Shown: positions 1 through 7,809 of the stretch, piece by piece
How the letters are laid out: every line of letters starts with the position of its first letter
Numbering within the stretch: position 1 is the first letter of the stretch
Source of the DNA: Planotetraspora silvatica
GTDB taxonomy: Bacteria; Actinomycetota; Actinomycetes; Streptosporangiales; Streptosporangiaceae
Reading direction: 5' to 3'
NCBI RefSeq assembly: GCF_016863315.1
Contig: NZ_BOOQ01000009.1
Coordinates: 62,001-126,000 of the forward strand
Length of the DNA stretch: 64,000 bases
Translations under genes and position numbers: made by a program
Notes under the pieces: model-generated
Told to the model about the DNA's origin: nothing
Database searches by the model: none
Seen by the model: only the letters and a program-made list of their open reading frames with translations

Positions 1-345
1 CTGGAGCGCCGGGCGTCCGGGGCGGCGTTGTCCGCCCGGGCCGCCTCAGCCGGTACGGCTACGGCCCCCGCGCAGGCTCCGGCGGCCGCCCAGGTCGCGG
101 TGGACGCGGGGTTGTCGGCCAAGGAGCTGCGGGAGCTCCAGAAGGAGCTGAACCGGCTGGAGCGGCAGCTCGACAAGCTGGGCGAGCGTGAGGCGAAGGT
201 GCACGCCGAGATGGCCACGGCGGCGAGCGACTTCGAACGGCTCGGCAAGCTCGACGCGGAACTCCGCGAGATCGGCGCGCAGAAGGACTCGGTCGAGCTC
301 GAATGGATGGAACTGGCCGAACGCCTCGACTCCACCTCCTCCTGA
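1..345 (+). CDS. Probable ABC-F ATPase, C-terminal coiled-coil arm (5' end off window)
   Basis: The frame is open from the first base and ends with TGA at 343-345, so 114 codons of a longer gene are visible. An Ala/Pro/Gly-rich linker (about residues 8-35) is followed by a charged helix with heptad spacing (LRELQKELNRLERQLDKL, then a second Glu/Arg/Lys-rich helix). This linker plus antiparallel coiled coil is the usual C-terminal arm of Uup/EttA-like ABC-F proteins, which act on ribosomes. The ATPase domains are not in the window, so the family call is an inference from the tail alone. The gene stops 20 bp before the first core of the repeat array. Confidence 0.6.
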   Translation: MERRASGAALSARAASAGTATAPAQAPAAAQVAVDAGLSAKELRELQKELNRLERQLDKLGEREAKVHAEMATAASDFERLGKLDAELREIGAQKDSVELEWMELAERLDSTSS

Positions 346-364
346 CCCACCACCCCCATCGCGC

Positions 365-660
365 GTGATCATGCACAGGTTCGGAAGAAGCGTGCCCGAC
401 CTGCGCACATTCAGTTCGTGATCATGCACGGGTTCGGAAGAAGCGTGCCCGACCTGCGCACATTCAGTTCGTGATCATGCACACTTTCGTGTATCCATAC
501 CGTGACCAGCGGAAACGCGGTTGGTGATCTGGCGATGGTCGAGTGCATGATCACGGAGGGTATCGCCCCAGCTCATGCGATGTGATCACGAACCTGTGCA
601 TGATCACGGCAGAGGAAACGCCTGGTCACGGGGCTTGATCACGAACCTGTGCATGATCAC
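365..660. repeat. Mirror-symmetric array of a 12-bp core, 3 forward + 3 inverted copies, 53-bp period
   Basis: The core GTGATCATGCAC occurs at 365-376, 418-429 and 471-482. Its reverse complement occurs at 543-554, 596-607 and 649-660. Every neighbouring pair within an arm is exactly 53 bp apart, and all six copies are symmetric about 512.5. Units 365-417 and 418-470 are identical except for one base. A TTCG tetranucleotide follows most cores three bases later (extended consensus CGTGATCATGCACNNNTTCG). The array fills the space between the ABC-F-like gene and the convergent carbonic anhydrase gene. No coding potential is seen in it. Confidence 0.95.
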
Positions 661-685
661 GACGAGGAGGGTCGCGGCGAGGGGG

Positions 686-1474
686 TTAGTGGGTGGAGAT
701 GGTGGGGGGTGGAAAGTTGGGCTGGAGTTCTCGTGAGTTGCCTTCGCCGGTCGGCCACAACGACCTGAACGTCCGGATGCCCTCGCGGCCCGCCTTCGCC
801 CGCTGGCCGAACACGACCCAGTTCACGGGCTGGAAATAGGTTCCCTCCTCGTCCGGCGTGGTCAGCGACCCTGTGTAGCGAAAGGTCGTACGCCCGATGG
901 GCAGTAAGTCCCAAAGATGAATGTTCCGGACATCTCTGGACATCCCCAATGCCGGAGGTGACGTGAGGAGACGGTCGTGCTCGGAGGGCCGTCCGTCGTT
1001 TCTCTGGTCGAGCAGGACGGACAGGACGGCATAACCCCTCTCGCCCGAAGTCTTCTCGTGCACGAGGTGCGCCTCTACGGGGGCGAACGGCTCGCCGGCG
1101 AATTTGTGCTCCGCATGGCCGTGAAAGTGCACGTTGCTCAGGTCGTATCGCTCGCCGCCGAGAGTGATGTACGGCCGGGCACGCTCGTCTTCGACGACGA
1201 ACCTGATGTCGTCGTGCTCGCTCAGCCGGCCGCCGATGGGAGCCCGGTCCTGGAAGAGGATCTTGCCGTCCACGTTGGGCGGATAGTGGATGACGAGGCG
1301 CGGAACGGCGCGACGGCAGGCGGTCGCGCGGTCGATCTCCACGGGGGACTGGACGGCCGCGTCGGTCCCCGCGCGCCCACAAGGCGGCCTGTGCGCCGTG
1401 GCGTGGGCGGGGATGACGAGCGGGGTGAGGCCGATGACGGCGGCCGCCGATAACACGGCGAAACGAGGAAGCAT
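686..1474 (-). CDS. Secreted alpha-class carbonic anhydrase
   Basis: A 262-aa protein; family role is reversible CO2 hydration with a zinc ion. It begins with a Sec signal peptide (Met, Arg, then a hydrophobic AVLSAAAVIGLTPLVIPAHA stretch). Alpha-CA landmarks appear in order: QSPVEID, then HFHGHAEHKF with the paired zinc histidines, EAHLVHE with the third, then GSLTTP and a C-terminal N-x-R-x-x-Q-like NSRELQ. The start at 1474 puts the signal peptide at the N-terminus, with GAGGGG about 9 bases upstream; in-frame ATGs at 1510 and 1564 are alternatives. A good promoter lies at 1567-1595. Active extracellularly by inference. Confidence 0.85.
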   Translation of the reverse strand: MLPRFAVLSAAAVIGLTPLVIPAHATAHRPPCGRAGTDAAVQSPVEIDRATACRRAVPRLVIHYPPNVDGKILFQDRAPIGGRLSEHDDIRFVVEDERARPYITLGGERYDLSNVHFHGHAEHKFAGEPFAPVEAHLVHEKTSGERGYAVLSVLLDQRNDGRPSEHDRLLTSPPALGMSRDVRNIHLWDLLPIGRTTFRYTGSLTTPDEEGTYFQPVNWVVFGQRAKAGREGIRTFRSLWPTGEGNSRELQPNFPPPTISTH

Positions 1475-1566
1475 GCGCGGGAACCCCTCAGTGGTCGGCA
1501 CCGAATGGGGCATTGAGCGCGAGCCTCTTTGCTCACATCCGGGGGGATATGCATGGCATTTCAACC

Positions 1567-1595
1567 TTTATAGATTGCCGACCGCTTGACACCAA
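1567..1595 (-). promoter_or_regulatory. Promoter of the carbonic anhydrase gene with overlapping inverted repeat
   Basis: Read on the - strand: TTGGTG (1595-1590), 17 bp, TATAAA (1572-1567), a near-consensus housekeeping promoter. A perfect 6-bp inverted repeat TGACAC-CAAT-GTGTCA (1587-1602) covers the -35 element and could be a repressor site. Confidence 0.6.
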
Positions 1596-1645
1596 TGTGT
1601 CATCAATCACAGTGCATATCCGTCAAGAGGGTCTTGCGCATTTCG

Positions 1646-1675
1646 GAAAAAACAGCGATAAGTCGCTCTGTTTTG
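1646..1675 (-). terminator. Rho-independent terminator after the MarR gene
   Basis: On the - strand a hairpin with arms AAAACAGAGCGA and TCGCTGTTTT (two unpaired bases) is followed by a run of T, about 70 bp past the MarR stop codon. Confidence 0.6.
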
Positions 1676-1745
1676 TGCGGCGCGCAACGCCGTACGCCGC
1701 GAGGAGGCGGTCCATCGCGAGAGGAAACGAGAGGGAGTCCGGGAG

Positions 1746-2270
1746 CTAGTGCGCGGCTTCCGCGGAGGCGTCGAACGGCACGAGCAGCGTGCGCAGCAGT
1801 CCGGCGAGCACCTGCCGTTCGTGCTCGTCCAGCCCGGCCAGAAGTTCCCGCTCGCGGCGGAGCAGATCGGCGAAGGCGGCGTCCACCCGCTCCAGTCCGG
1901 CGGGGGTGAGGCGCACCAGTACGCCGCGCCGGTCCTCGGGGTCGGGACGCCGGACCACGAGCCCGGAGGCCGCCAGGCGGTCGATCCGGTTGGTCATCGT
2001 GCCGGAGGTGACCAGTGTGGCCCGCAGCAGCGCACCGGGGCTCAGCTCGTACGGCTCGCCTGACCGGCGAAGCGCGGTCAGCACGTCGAACTCCCACGAC
2101 TCGACGCCGTGTTCGGCGAAGGCGGCACGTCGTTCGCGCTCAAGGTGCCTGCTCAGCCGCGAGACCCGGCTCAGCACCTCCAGCGGCGCGACGTCCAGGT
2201 CGGGCCGCTCCTGCTGCCAGGCTGCGACCAGACGGTCCACCTCGTCCTCGACGGGCCTCGAGAAGGTCAT
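1746..2270 (-). CDS. tamR: MarR-family regulator, probable TamR
   Basis: A 174-aa MarR-type winged-helix repressor: dimerisation helices at both ends, a recognition-helix region around TLVTSGTMTNRIDRLAASGLV and the conserved wing DPEDRRGVLVRLT. It is divergent from the trans-aconitate methyltransferase gene, and the 86-bp gap carries two copies of an 18-bp palindrome. In Streptomyces the MarR protein TamR sits in the same arrangement, controls tam and responds to aconitate/citrate-type ligands; TamR is therefore the best assignment here, from gene order and operator rather than from a ligand signature. Autoregulation is likely because one operator copy lies 15 bp from its own start. Confidence 0.8.
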   Translation of the reverse strand: MTFSRPVEDEVDRLVAAWQQERPDLDVAPLEVLSRVSRLSRHLERERRAAFAEHGVESWEFDVLTALRRSGEPYELSPGALLRATLVTSGTMTNRIDRLAASGLVVRRPDPEDRRGVLVRLTPAGLERVDAAFADLLRRERELLAGLDEHERQVLAGLLRTLLVPFDASAEAAH

Positions 2271-2284
2271 GCGCAGAGTCTAGC

Positions 2285-2302
2285 TTTCTTGACGTCGAGA
2301 TA
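2285..2302. promoter_or_regulatory. MarR/TamR operator copy 1
   Basis: TTTCTTGACGTCGAGATA matches operator copy 2 at 15 of 18 positions and lies just upstream of the MarR gene. Confidence 0.6.
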
Positions 2303-2319
2303 TCTTCCACGATATCGAT

Positions 2320-2337
2320 TATCTTGATGTCAAGATA
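2320..2337. promoter_or_regulatory. MarR/TamR operator copy 2 (perfect palindrome)
   Basis: TATCTTGATGTCAAGATA, 8-bp perfect arms around TG, ends 19 bp before the methyltransferase start. The core TCTTGA-N2-TCAAGA is a typical MarR-family site. Confidence 0.75.
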
Positions 2338-2356
2338 AGTATCGGGGAGGATGCTG

Positions 2357-3115
2357 ATGGATCACGATATCTGGGACCCGGCGATCTACCGGGCCTACGC
2401 CGGGGAGCGTTCGAGGCCATTCTTCGACCTGGTCGCACGCGTGGGGGCCGAAACGCCCGAATACGTGGTCGACCTGGGCTGCGGCAGTGGCGAGCTGACC
2501 GCGTCGTTGTGCCGGCGCTGGCCGGCGGCGGCGGTGCACGGGGTGGACTCCTCGCCCGCGATGATCGAGGACGCGCCGGCGGGGCCGACGTTCGAGGTCG
2601 CCGACGTCCGTGACTGGCGGCCCGCCCGTCCCGTCGATGTGATCGTCTCGAACGCCGTGCTGCAGTGGGTGCCCGGGCATCTCGACCTGCTCGAACGCTG
2701 GATCGGCGATCTGGCGGAGGGCGGCTGGCTGGCCTTCCAGGTCCCCGGGAACTTCGGCTCGCCGAGCCATTCGATCATCCGGGAGCTGTGCCGTACGGAA
2801 TGGCGGGACCGGCTGGGCGACCTGGCCCAGCGGACGCCGGTCGCGGAACCGGTCGAGTACCTGCGGCGGCTCGCCGCCCTCGGATGCGCGGTCGACACCT
2901 GGGAGACGACCTACGTCCACGTGCTCCAGGGAGAGGACGCGGCGCTCACGTGGGTGCGGGGCACGGCCCTGCGGCCGATCCTCGACCGGCTGTCCCCCGG
3001 GGAGCAGGAGGCCTTCCTCGCCGAGTGCGGCCGCCGTCTCCGCGAGGCCTACCCGCGTGAGCCGTACGGCACGGCGTTCCCTTTCAGAAGAATCTTCCTG
3101 GTCGCCCATAAATAG
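2357..3115 (+). CDS. tam: Trans-aconitate 2-methyltransferase
   Basis: A 252-aa class I SAM methyltransferase. Motif I VVDLGCGSG is at residues 37-45, the ribose-binding acidic residue at GVD (62-64), and the family-typical start (DHDIWDPAIYRAYAGERSRPF) and NAVLQWVPGH segment fit Tam. The enzyme methylates trans-aconitate, which forms spontaneously from cis-aconitate and inhibits aconitase. ATGs at 2351 and 2357 compete; GGGGAGG at 2344-2350 is directly against the first and six bases from the second, so 2357 is chosen. Divergent from its probable regulator. Confidence 0.88.
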   Translation: MDHDIWDPAIYRAYAGERSRPFFDLVARVGAETPEYVVDLGCGSGELTASLCRRWPAAAVHGVDSSPAMIEDAPAGPTFEVADVRDWRPARPVDVIVSNAVLQWVPGHLDLLERWIGDLAEGGWLAFQVPGNFGSPSHSIIRELCRTEWRDRLGDLAQRTPVAEPVEYLRRLAALGCAVDTWETTYVHVLQGEDAALTWVRGTALRPILDRLSPGEQEAFLAECGRRLREAYPREPYGTAFPFRRIFLVAHK

Positions 3116-3186
3116 CCGAAGGCCGCATATATTCCATTTAAGGTGGAATTGCCGCGTCAAATAAGGTTCCGACGCTAGGGGTGATC

Positions 3187-4641
3187 ATGACGATCGAGAT
3201 CGAAGACAAGTTCGACGTGCCATCCGAGTTCGGCCTGCCGGACCTGAGTGATGTCAAGGGTTGCGCCGAGGTGGCCCAGCCTCTCAGCCACAAGCTCGTC
3301 GCGCTGTACTTCGATACCCCGGACCTGCGGCTGGCCGCGCGCGGGATCACCCTGCGCCGCCGTCGTGGCGGCGACGACGAGGGCTGGCACCTCAAGCTGC
3401 CCAAGGCCAAGCGAGCCAGGCAGGAGATCACTGTCCCGCTGACGCGCAGCGCCAAGATCGTGCCTCCGGAGCTCGCCGAGCTCGTCCTCGCCTACACCAG
3501 GGGCGCGGCCCTGGCCCCCGTCGCCCAGCTCGAGACGCGGCGGGGCGTCACCCGGCTCATCGGCCCCGAAGGCCAGGCGCTCGTGGAGGTCGCGGACGAC
3601 CGTGTCAAAGGCACCGTGCTCGGTGACGAGCCCCGCGTTGTCCGCTGGCGTGAGGTCGAGGCCGAGCTGAAGGACGGCGACCGCGACGTGCTCAGGCGCG
3701 TCGGGAAACGCCTTCTCAAGGCCGGGGCGACCCCCGCGGACGCGAGCAGCAAACTGGCCCGCCTCCTCGGCGGCGTCTCCCCCCGGCCGGAGACCGCGCT
3801 CGCCCCGGGGTCCGCGGGCGAGGTCGTCGTCGCCTATCTGAGAGGCCACGTCAAGGCGCTGACCGCCCAGGACCCGCGGGTACGGCGGGCCGAGGAGGAC
3901 GCCGTCCACCAGGCGAGAGTCGCCAGCCGGCGGCTGCGGAGCGCGTTCAAGGCCTTCAAGTCGATCCTCGGCGACACCGCCGAGCTGCAGGACGAGCTCA
4001 GGTGGATCGGTGAGGTGCTGGGCGAGGCGCGCGATCTGGAGGTCATCAGGGACAGGTTCGCCCGGCGTCTCGACGCCCTCGACCCCTCCCTGGTGGTGGG
4101 GCCCGTACGCCGGCGGCTGGGCGACGACCTGCTGACGCGGGAGCACGAGGCCTACGGCCGGATCCGCGAGGCGCTCAGCGGTGAGCGCTACTTCGCGCTG
4201 CTCGACGGCCTGGAGGAGTTCGTGGCCCGCCCCCCGCTGACCGATCGCGCGGCCGGCGACGCGGGCAAGGTGCTGGAGAAGATCGCGGACAAGGGATGGA
4301 AGCGGGTCGGCGACGCCTACGACGTCGCGCAGGCCATGGAGGACCTCGACCAGCGCGAGATCGCCATGCACGACGTCCGCAAGGCCGCCAAGCGGGCCCG
4401 CTACACCGCGGAGGCGGTCGGGCTGGCCGGGCTGGCCAAGCGGGCCGAGACCGTGCAGGAGGTGCTGGGCAGGCACCAGGACGGCGTGGTGGCCCAGGGG
4501 GTGCTCGCCGACGAGGCCGAGGCCGCCCGCGGCGCGGGCGAGGACACCTTCACCTACGGGGTCCTGGTCGGCCTGGAGCACGCGGACGCCGAGCGGGCCC
4601 ACGAGGAGTTCCCGAACGTGTGGGCCGACGTCAGCGGGTGA
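3187..4641 (+). CDS. CYTH-CHAD domain protein (triphosphate tunnel / polyphosphate-associated)
   Basis: A 484-aa two-domain protein. The N-terminal CYTH domain opens with the ExExK signature (EIEDK, residues 4-8) followed by alternating basic/acidic strands (LRRRRGG, REVEAEL). The helical CHAD domain (about 212-480) has the conserved histidine and arginine helices HQARVASRRLRSAFKAFK and MHDVRKAAKRARYTAEAVG. CYTH domains hydrolyse or bind triphosphate-containing molecules; CHAD binds polyphosphate. It is two genes from ppk, which makes polyphosphate, supporting a polyphosphate-linked role. Start at ATG 3187 preferred over GTG 3181. Confidence 0.85.
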   Translation: MTIEIEDKFDVPSEFGLPDLSDVKGCAEVAQPLSHKLVALYFDTPDLRLAARGITLRRRRGGDDEGWHLKLPKAKRARQEITVPLTRSAKIVPPELAELVLAYTRGAALAPVAQLETRRGVTRLIGPEGQALVEVADDRVKGTVLGDEPRVVRWREVEAELKDGDRDVLRRVGKRLLKAGATPADASSKLARLLGGVSPRPETALAPGSAGEVVVAYLRGHVKALTAQDPRVRRAEEDAVHQARVASRRLRSAFKAFKSILGDTAELQDELRWIGEVLGEARDLEVIRDRFARRLDALDPSLVVGPVRRRLGDDLLTREHEAYGRIREALSGERYFALLDGLEEFVARPPLTDRAAGDAGKVLEKIADKGWKRVGDAYDVAQAMEDLDQREIAMHDVRKAAKRARYTAEAVGLAGLAKRAETVQEVLGRHQDGVVAQGVLADEAEAARGAGEDTFTYGVLVGLEHADAERAHEEFPNVWADVSG

Positions 4642-4693
4642 CCCGGCACTCGACCATGGGTGAGGGCCAGGTCACCTGGACTCCACGTGCTCT

Positions 4694-4754
4694 AGGGTCA
4701 CGTGATGTAACGTGACCCGGCACTTCACAGGGGTGAGGGTCACGTGATGTAACG
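4694..4754. repeat. 19-bp direct repeat copying the 3' end of the MutT1-like gene
   Basis: AGGGTCACGTGATGTAACG occurs at 4694-4712 and again, 42 bp on, at 4736-4754. The second copy is the last codons and stop of the - strand Nudix gene. Flanking words (GTGACCCGGCACT and GGGTGAGGG) are also duplicated, pointing to an old local duplication. Confidence 0.7.
4695..4718. terminator. Hairpin between convergent genes
   Basis: Perfect 9-bp stem GGGTCACGT / ACGTGACCC with a 6-base loop, lying between the convergent CYTH-CHAD and MutT1 genes; likely a shared terminator although no T-run follows. Confidence 0.45.
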
Positions 4755-5639
4755 CTCGACGCTCACGAGGCGCCCGCCCGCCCGGTTCAGCACGGTGAAG
4801 GCCCCCTTGCCGAGCTGGCCCTCGGCGTCGTTCAGGCGGCTCTCACCCGCCATCGCGAGCAGTTCCGGCAGCACCTTGCCGTGGCTGCACACCACGGACG
4901 GCTCGCCCGACTCGATGAGCTCGCTCACCAGCCGCTCGGCGGCGCGCGGGTCGTAGCCGTCCTCGGACAGCGCCCCGTCCTCGCGGACGCGCATCCCCCG
5001 GCCGCCGGCGTACGGCCTCAGCATCTCGACGCAGCGCAGGCTGGGGGAGCTCACCAGAGCCGCCGGGCGGTAGGCGCCGAGCACCGCCGTGAAGGCCGCC
5101 GACTGCGCCCACCCGAACTCGTCGAGTGGGCGGAGATCGTCGTCGCCCGTCCACTCCTGGCGGGACCCGGCCAGGCCGTGCCGTACGAAGATCAGGGGAA
5201 CGGTCGCGAGCGGCAGAGCGGTCAGGGCCCTGAGCAGGCCCGCGTCCCACTCGTAGGTCAGCCGCCGTCTGGCCTCGTTCAGCGGAAGCCAGACGACCTC
5301 GTCCACCTCGTCGACCGTGATGATCTCCCCGCCGGGGCCGGAGGCCCGCGCCGCCCAGTAGTCCACCCGCTTGAGGCGGCCGTCCTTGAGGTAGTGGCTC
5401 GGCGGCAGGGACCGGCCGAACACCACGTCCAGGCCGGTCTCCTCCCGCACTTCGCGCAGGGCCCCGGCGATCATGTGCTCGCCCGGCTTGAGCTTCCCCT
5501 TGGGAAAACTCCAGTCGTCGTACTTCGGCCGGTGGACGAGGGCGACCTCGGGGTCGGTCTCGTCACCACGCCACACGACGGCTCCGGCCGCGCGGATCAT
5601 GTCGGTCATGCCGGTGGATCGAACCTCGGGTTCGAACAT
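4740..5639 (-). CDS. mutT1: MutT1-like Nudix hydrolase fused to histidine phosphatase domain
   Basis: A 299-aa fusion. The Nudix box is complete: G48, E54, then REVREETG at 62-69. A second domain starts with the histidine-phosphatase motif RHG (153-155) and has a later SHGK. The same fusion in mycobacteria (MutT1) degrades 8-oxo-dGTP and diadenosine polyphosphates, so nucleotide-pool cleaning is the likely role. Two nearby ATGs (5645, 5639) share the GAGGG upstream; 5639 has better spacing. It starts 10 bp past the ppk stop, so the two are probably co-transcribed, linking nucleotide hydrolysis to polyphosphate metabolism. Confidence 0.85.
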   Translation of the reverse strand: MFEPEVRSTGMTDMIRAAGAVVWRGDETDPEVALVHRPKYDDWSFPKGKLKPGEHMIAGALREVREETGLDVVFGRSLPPSHYLKDGRLKRVDYWAARASGPGGEIITVDEVDEVVWLPLNEARRRLTYEWDAGLLRALTALPLATVPLIFVRHGLAGSRQEWTGDDDLRPLDEFGWAQSAAFTAVLGAYRPAALVSSPSLRCVEMLRPYAGGRGMRVREDGALSEDGYDPRAAERLVSELIESGEPSVVCSHGKVLPELLAMAGESRLNDAEGQLGKGAFTVLNRAGGRLVSVERYIT

Positions 5640-5648
5640 GAGCATCCC

Positions 5649-7751
5649 TCAGTCCAGGCTGGTCGCGTCGTCCACGGCCCGCCAGCGCCTGCGTGCGATC
5701 AGGTGGTGCTGCAGATCGATCTCGCCGCGGTGACGCAGCCATTTCCCGTCGGAGTTCAGCGTCCACGCCGTCGTGGTGTCGCTCATGGCGAGGTCGAGGA
5801 GGTCGGACAGGTACTCGCGCTGCTGGCCGCTGGTCACCCTCACCAGAGCCTCGACGCGCCGGTCCAGGTTGCGGCGCATGAGGTCGGCGCTGCCGATCCA
5901 GATCTCCGACCGGTCGCCCTCGCCGAACTCGTACACCCTCGAGTGCTCGAGGAAACGGCCCAGGATGCTTCTGACCCGGATCGTCTCCGACAAACCGGGG
6001 ATGCCCGGCCTGAGCGTGCAGATTCCCCTGACCCAGAGATCGACCGGCACACCTGCCCGCGACGCCCGGTAGAGCGCGTCGATGAGCGGCTCGTCGACCA
6101 TCGAGTTCGTCTTGATGCGGATCCGCGCCGGGCGGCCGTTCCTGTGGTGCTCGATCTCGCCCTCGATCCTGGACAGCAGGCCCTGCCTGAGCGAGTCGGG
6201 CGCGACGAGCAGCCGGCGGTAGTCCTCCTGGATCGAGTAGCCGGTGAGGTGGATGAACAGATCCGTGACGTCCTCGCCCACCTGGGGGTCGGCCGTCAGC
6301 AGCCCGAAGTCCTCGTACTGCCTGGCCGTCTTCGGGTTGTAGTTCCCGGTGCCGATGTGGCAGTAGCGCCGCAGTTCGCCGTTCGCCTCCTGCCGGACCA
6401 CCAGGGCCAGCTTGGAGTGCGTCTTCAGCCCGAGCACGCCGTAGACGACGTGGCAGCCCGCCTTCTCCAGCTTGCGCGCCCAGGAGATGTTCGCGTGCTC
6501 GTCGAACCTGGCCTTGATCTCCACGACGACGACGACCTGCTTGCCGGCCTCGGCGGCGTCGATCAGGGCGTCCACGATGGGGGAGTCGCCGCTGGTCCGG
6601 TAGAGCGTCTGCTTGATCGCCAGGACGTCCGGGTCGGCCGCCGCCTCCTCCACGAACCGCTGGACGCTCGTGGCGAACGAGTCGTACGGGTGGTGCAGGA
6701 GGATGTCCCGCTCCCGCAGCGTGGCGAACAGGCCGTCCTCGGCGCTCACGGCCTCCGCCGGCACGAACCGGTTGAACTTCAGCTCGCTCCGGTCGAGGTC
6801 GGCGATGGCGTGCAGGCCGGTCAGGTCCAGCGGGCCGGGGAGCCGGTAGATCTCGTGGTCGGCCACCCGCAGTTCGTCGACGAGCAGGTCCAGCACCTCG
6901 GGGGTGATGGTGTCCTCGACCTCCAGGCGGACCGGCGGTCCGAACCGCCGGTGCCGGAGCTCCCGCTCCAGCGCCTGCATCAGGTTCTCCGTGACGTCCT
7001 CGTCGACCTCGAGGTCCTCGTTCCTGGTCACCCGGAAGGCGTGGTGCTCGACGATCTCCATGCCCTTGAAGAGCTCGCCCAGGTGGGCGGCGATGACGTC
7101 CTCCATCGGGACGAACCGGCTCTGCGACGCGGTGACGAACCTCGGCAGCTGCGACGGCACCTTCACCCGGGCGAAGACCGTGTTCCCGCTGATCGGGTTA
7201 CGGACGGTCACAGCGAGGTTGAGGGAAAGGCCGGAAATGTAAGGGAAGGGGTGTGCGGGGTCCACCGCGAGCGGGGTGAGCACGGGCCGGATCCGCTCCT
7301 GGAACAGCTTCCGCAGCGCCGTCCGCTCGTCCCGGCCGAGGTCGTCCCAGCGGACGATCTCGATCCCCTCCGCGGCAAGCTGGGGCAGCACGCCGTCGTG
7401 GAAGTCTCCGGCATGCCGGCGGGCGAGGTCGTCGGCGATGGCCGCGATCCGCGCCAGCTCCTCGCTGGGCTTCAGGCCGCTCTTGGTCCGCAGGAGCAGG
7501 CCGGTCGCCATCCGGCGCTTGAGGCCGGCCACCCGGACGCGGAAGAACTCGTCCAGGTTGCTTGCGAAGATCGCCAGGAATCTGACGCGTTCGAGTAGGG
7601 GGACCGACGGGTCCTCCGATAACTCCAGCACACGCTCGTTGAACTGGAGCCAACTCTCCTCCCGGTTGAGGAACCGGTCCTGGGGCAGCGGTGCGTCTTC
7701 GGGCAGGGTGGCATCCTCGGGTTTGGGCACGGAAGCGAATTCGGCGGACAT
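5649..7751 (-). CDS. ppk: Polyphosphate kinase 1
   Basis: A 700-aa protein of normal PPK1 length. It transfers the gamma phosphate of ATP reversibly onto polyphosphate. The N-terminal domain ([26 protein letters not shown]) and the two C-terminal catalytic domains are intact; the phospho-accepting histidine is expected at H445 (LKTHSK) and the second active-site histidine at H465 (CHIGTGNYN). It leads a - strand pair with mutT1. Codon 44 is a TTA leucine codon (7620-7622), rare at this GC content. The ribosome-binding site is weak (AGGG). Confidence 0.95.
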   Translation of the reverse strand: MSAEFASVPKPEDATLPEDAPLPQDRFLNREESWLQFNERVLELSEDPSVPLLERVRFLAIFASNLDEFFRVRVAGLKRRMATGLLLRTKSGLKPSEELARIAAIADDLARRHAGDFHDGVLPQLAAEGIEIVRWDDLGRDERTALRKLFQERIRPVLTPLAVDPAHPFPYISGLSLNLAVTVRNPISGNTVFARVKVPSQLPRFVTASQSRFVPMEDVIAAHLGELFKGMEIVEHHAFRVTRNEDLEVDEDVTENLMQALERELRHRRFGPPVRLEVEDTITPEVLDLLVDELRVADHEIYRLPGPLDLTGLHAIADLDRSELKFNRFVPAEAVSAEDGLFATLRERDILLHHPYDSFATSVQRFVEEAAADPDVLAIKQTLYRTSGDSPIVDALIDAAEAGKQVVVVVEIKARFDEHANISWARKLEKAGCHVVYGVLGLKTHSKLALVVRQEANGELRRYCHIGTGNYNPKTARQYEDFGLLTADPQVGEDVTDLFIHLTGYSIQEDYRRLLVAPDSLRQGLLSRIEGEIEHHRNGRPARIRIKTNSMVDEPLIDALYRASRAGVPVDLWVRGICTLRPGIPGLSETIRVRSILGRFLEHSRVYEFGEGDRSEIWIGSADLMRRNLDRRVEALVRVTSGQQREYLSDLLDLAMSDTTTAWTLNSDGKWLRHRGEIDLQHHLIARRRWRAVDDATSLD

Positions 7752-7809
7752 ATGACAAAATATGCCCTAATTCGTTGAACGGTACGTTAACTACGACGCA
7801 ACGAAACCG

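Noticed and set aside
365-660. CRISPR array
   Set aside because: Units are nearly identical including the between-core DNA on one side, cores invert mid-array, and no cas gene is nearby.
3181-3192. A further core of the repeat array (GTGATCATGACG)
   Set aside because: Only 10 of 12 positions match, single copy, and it is the start region of the CYTH-CHAD gene.
4881-7598. A 905-codon + strand reading frame opposite MutT1 and ppk
   Set aside because: Shadow of - strand genes with complete domain motifs; composition is Arg/Pro/Val-rich with no family signature.
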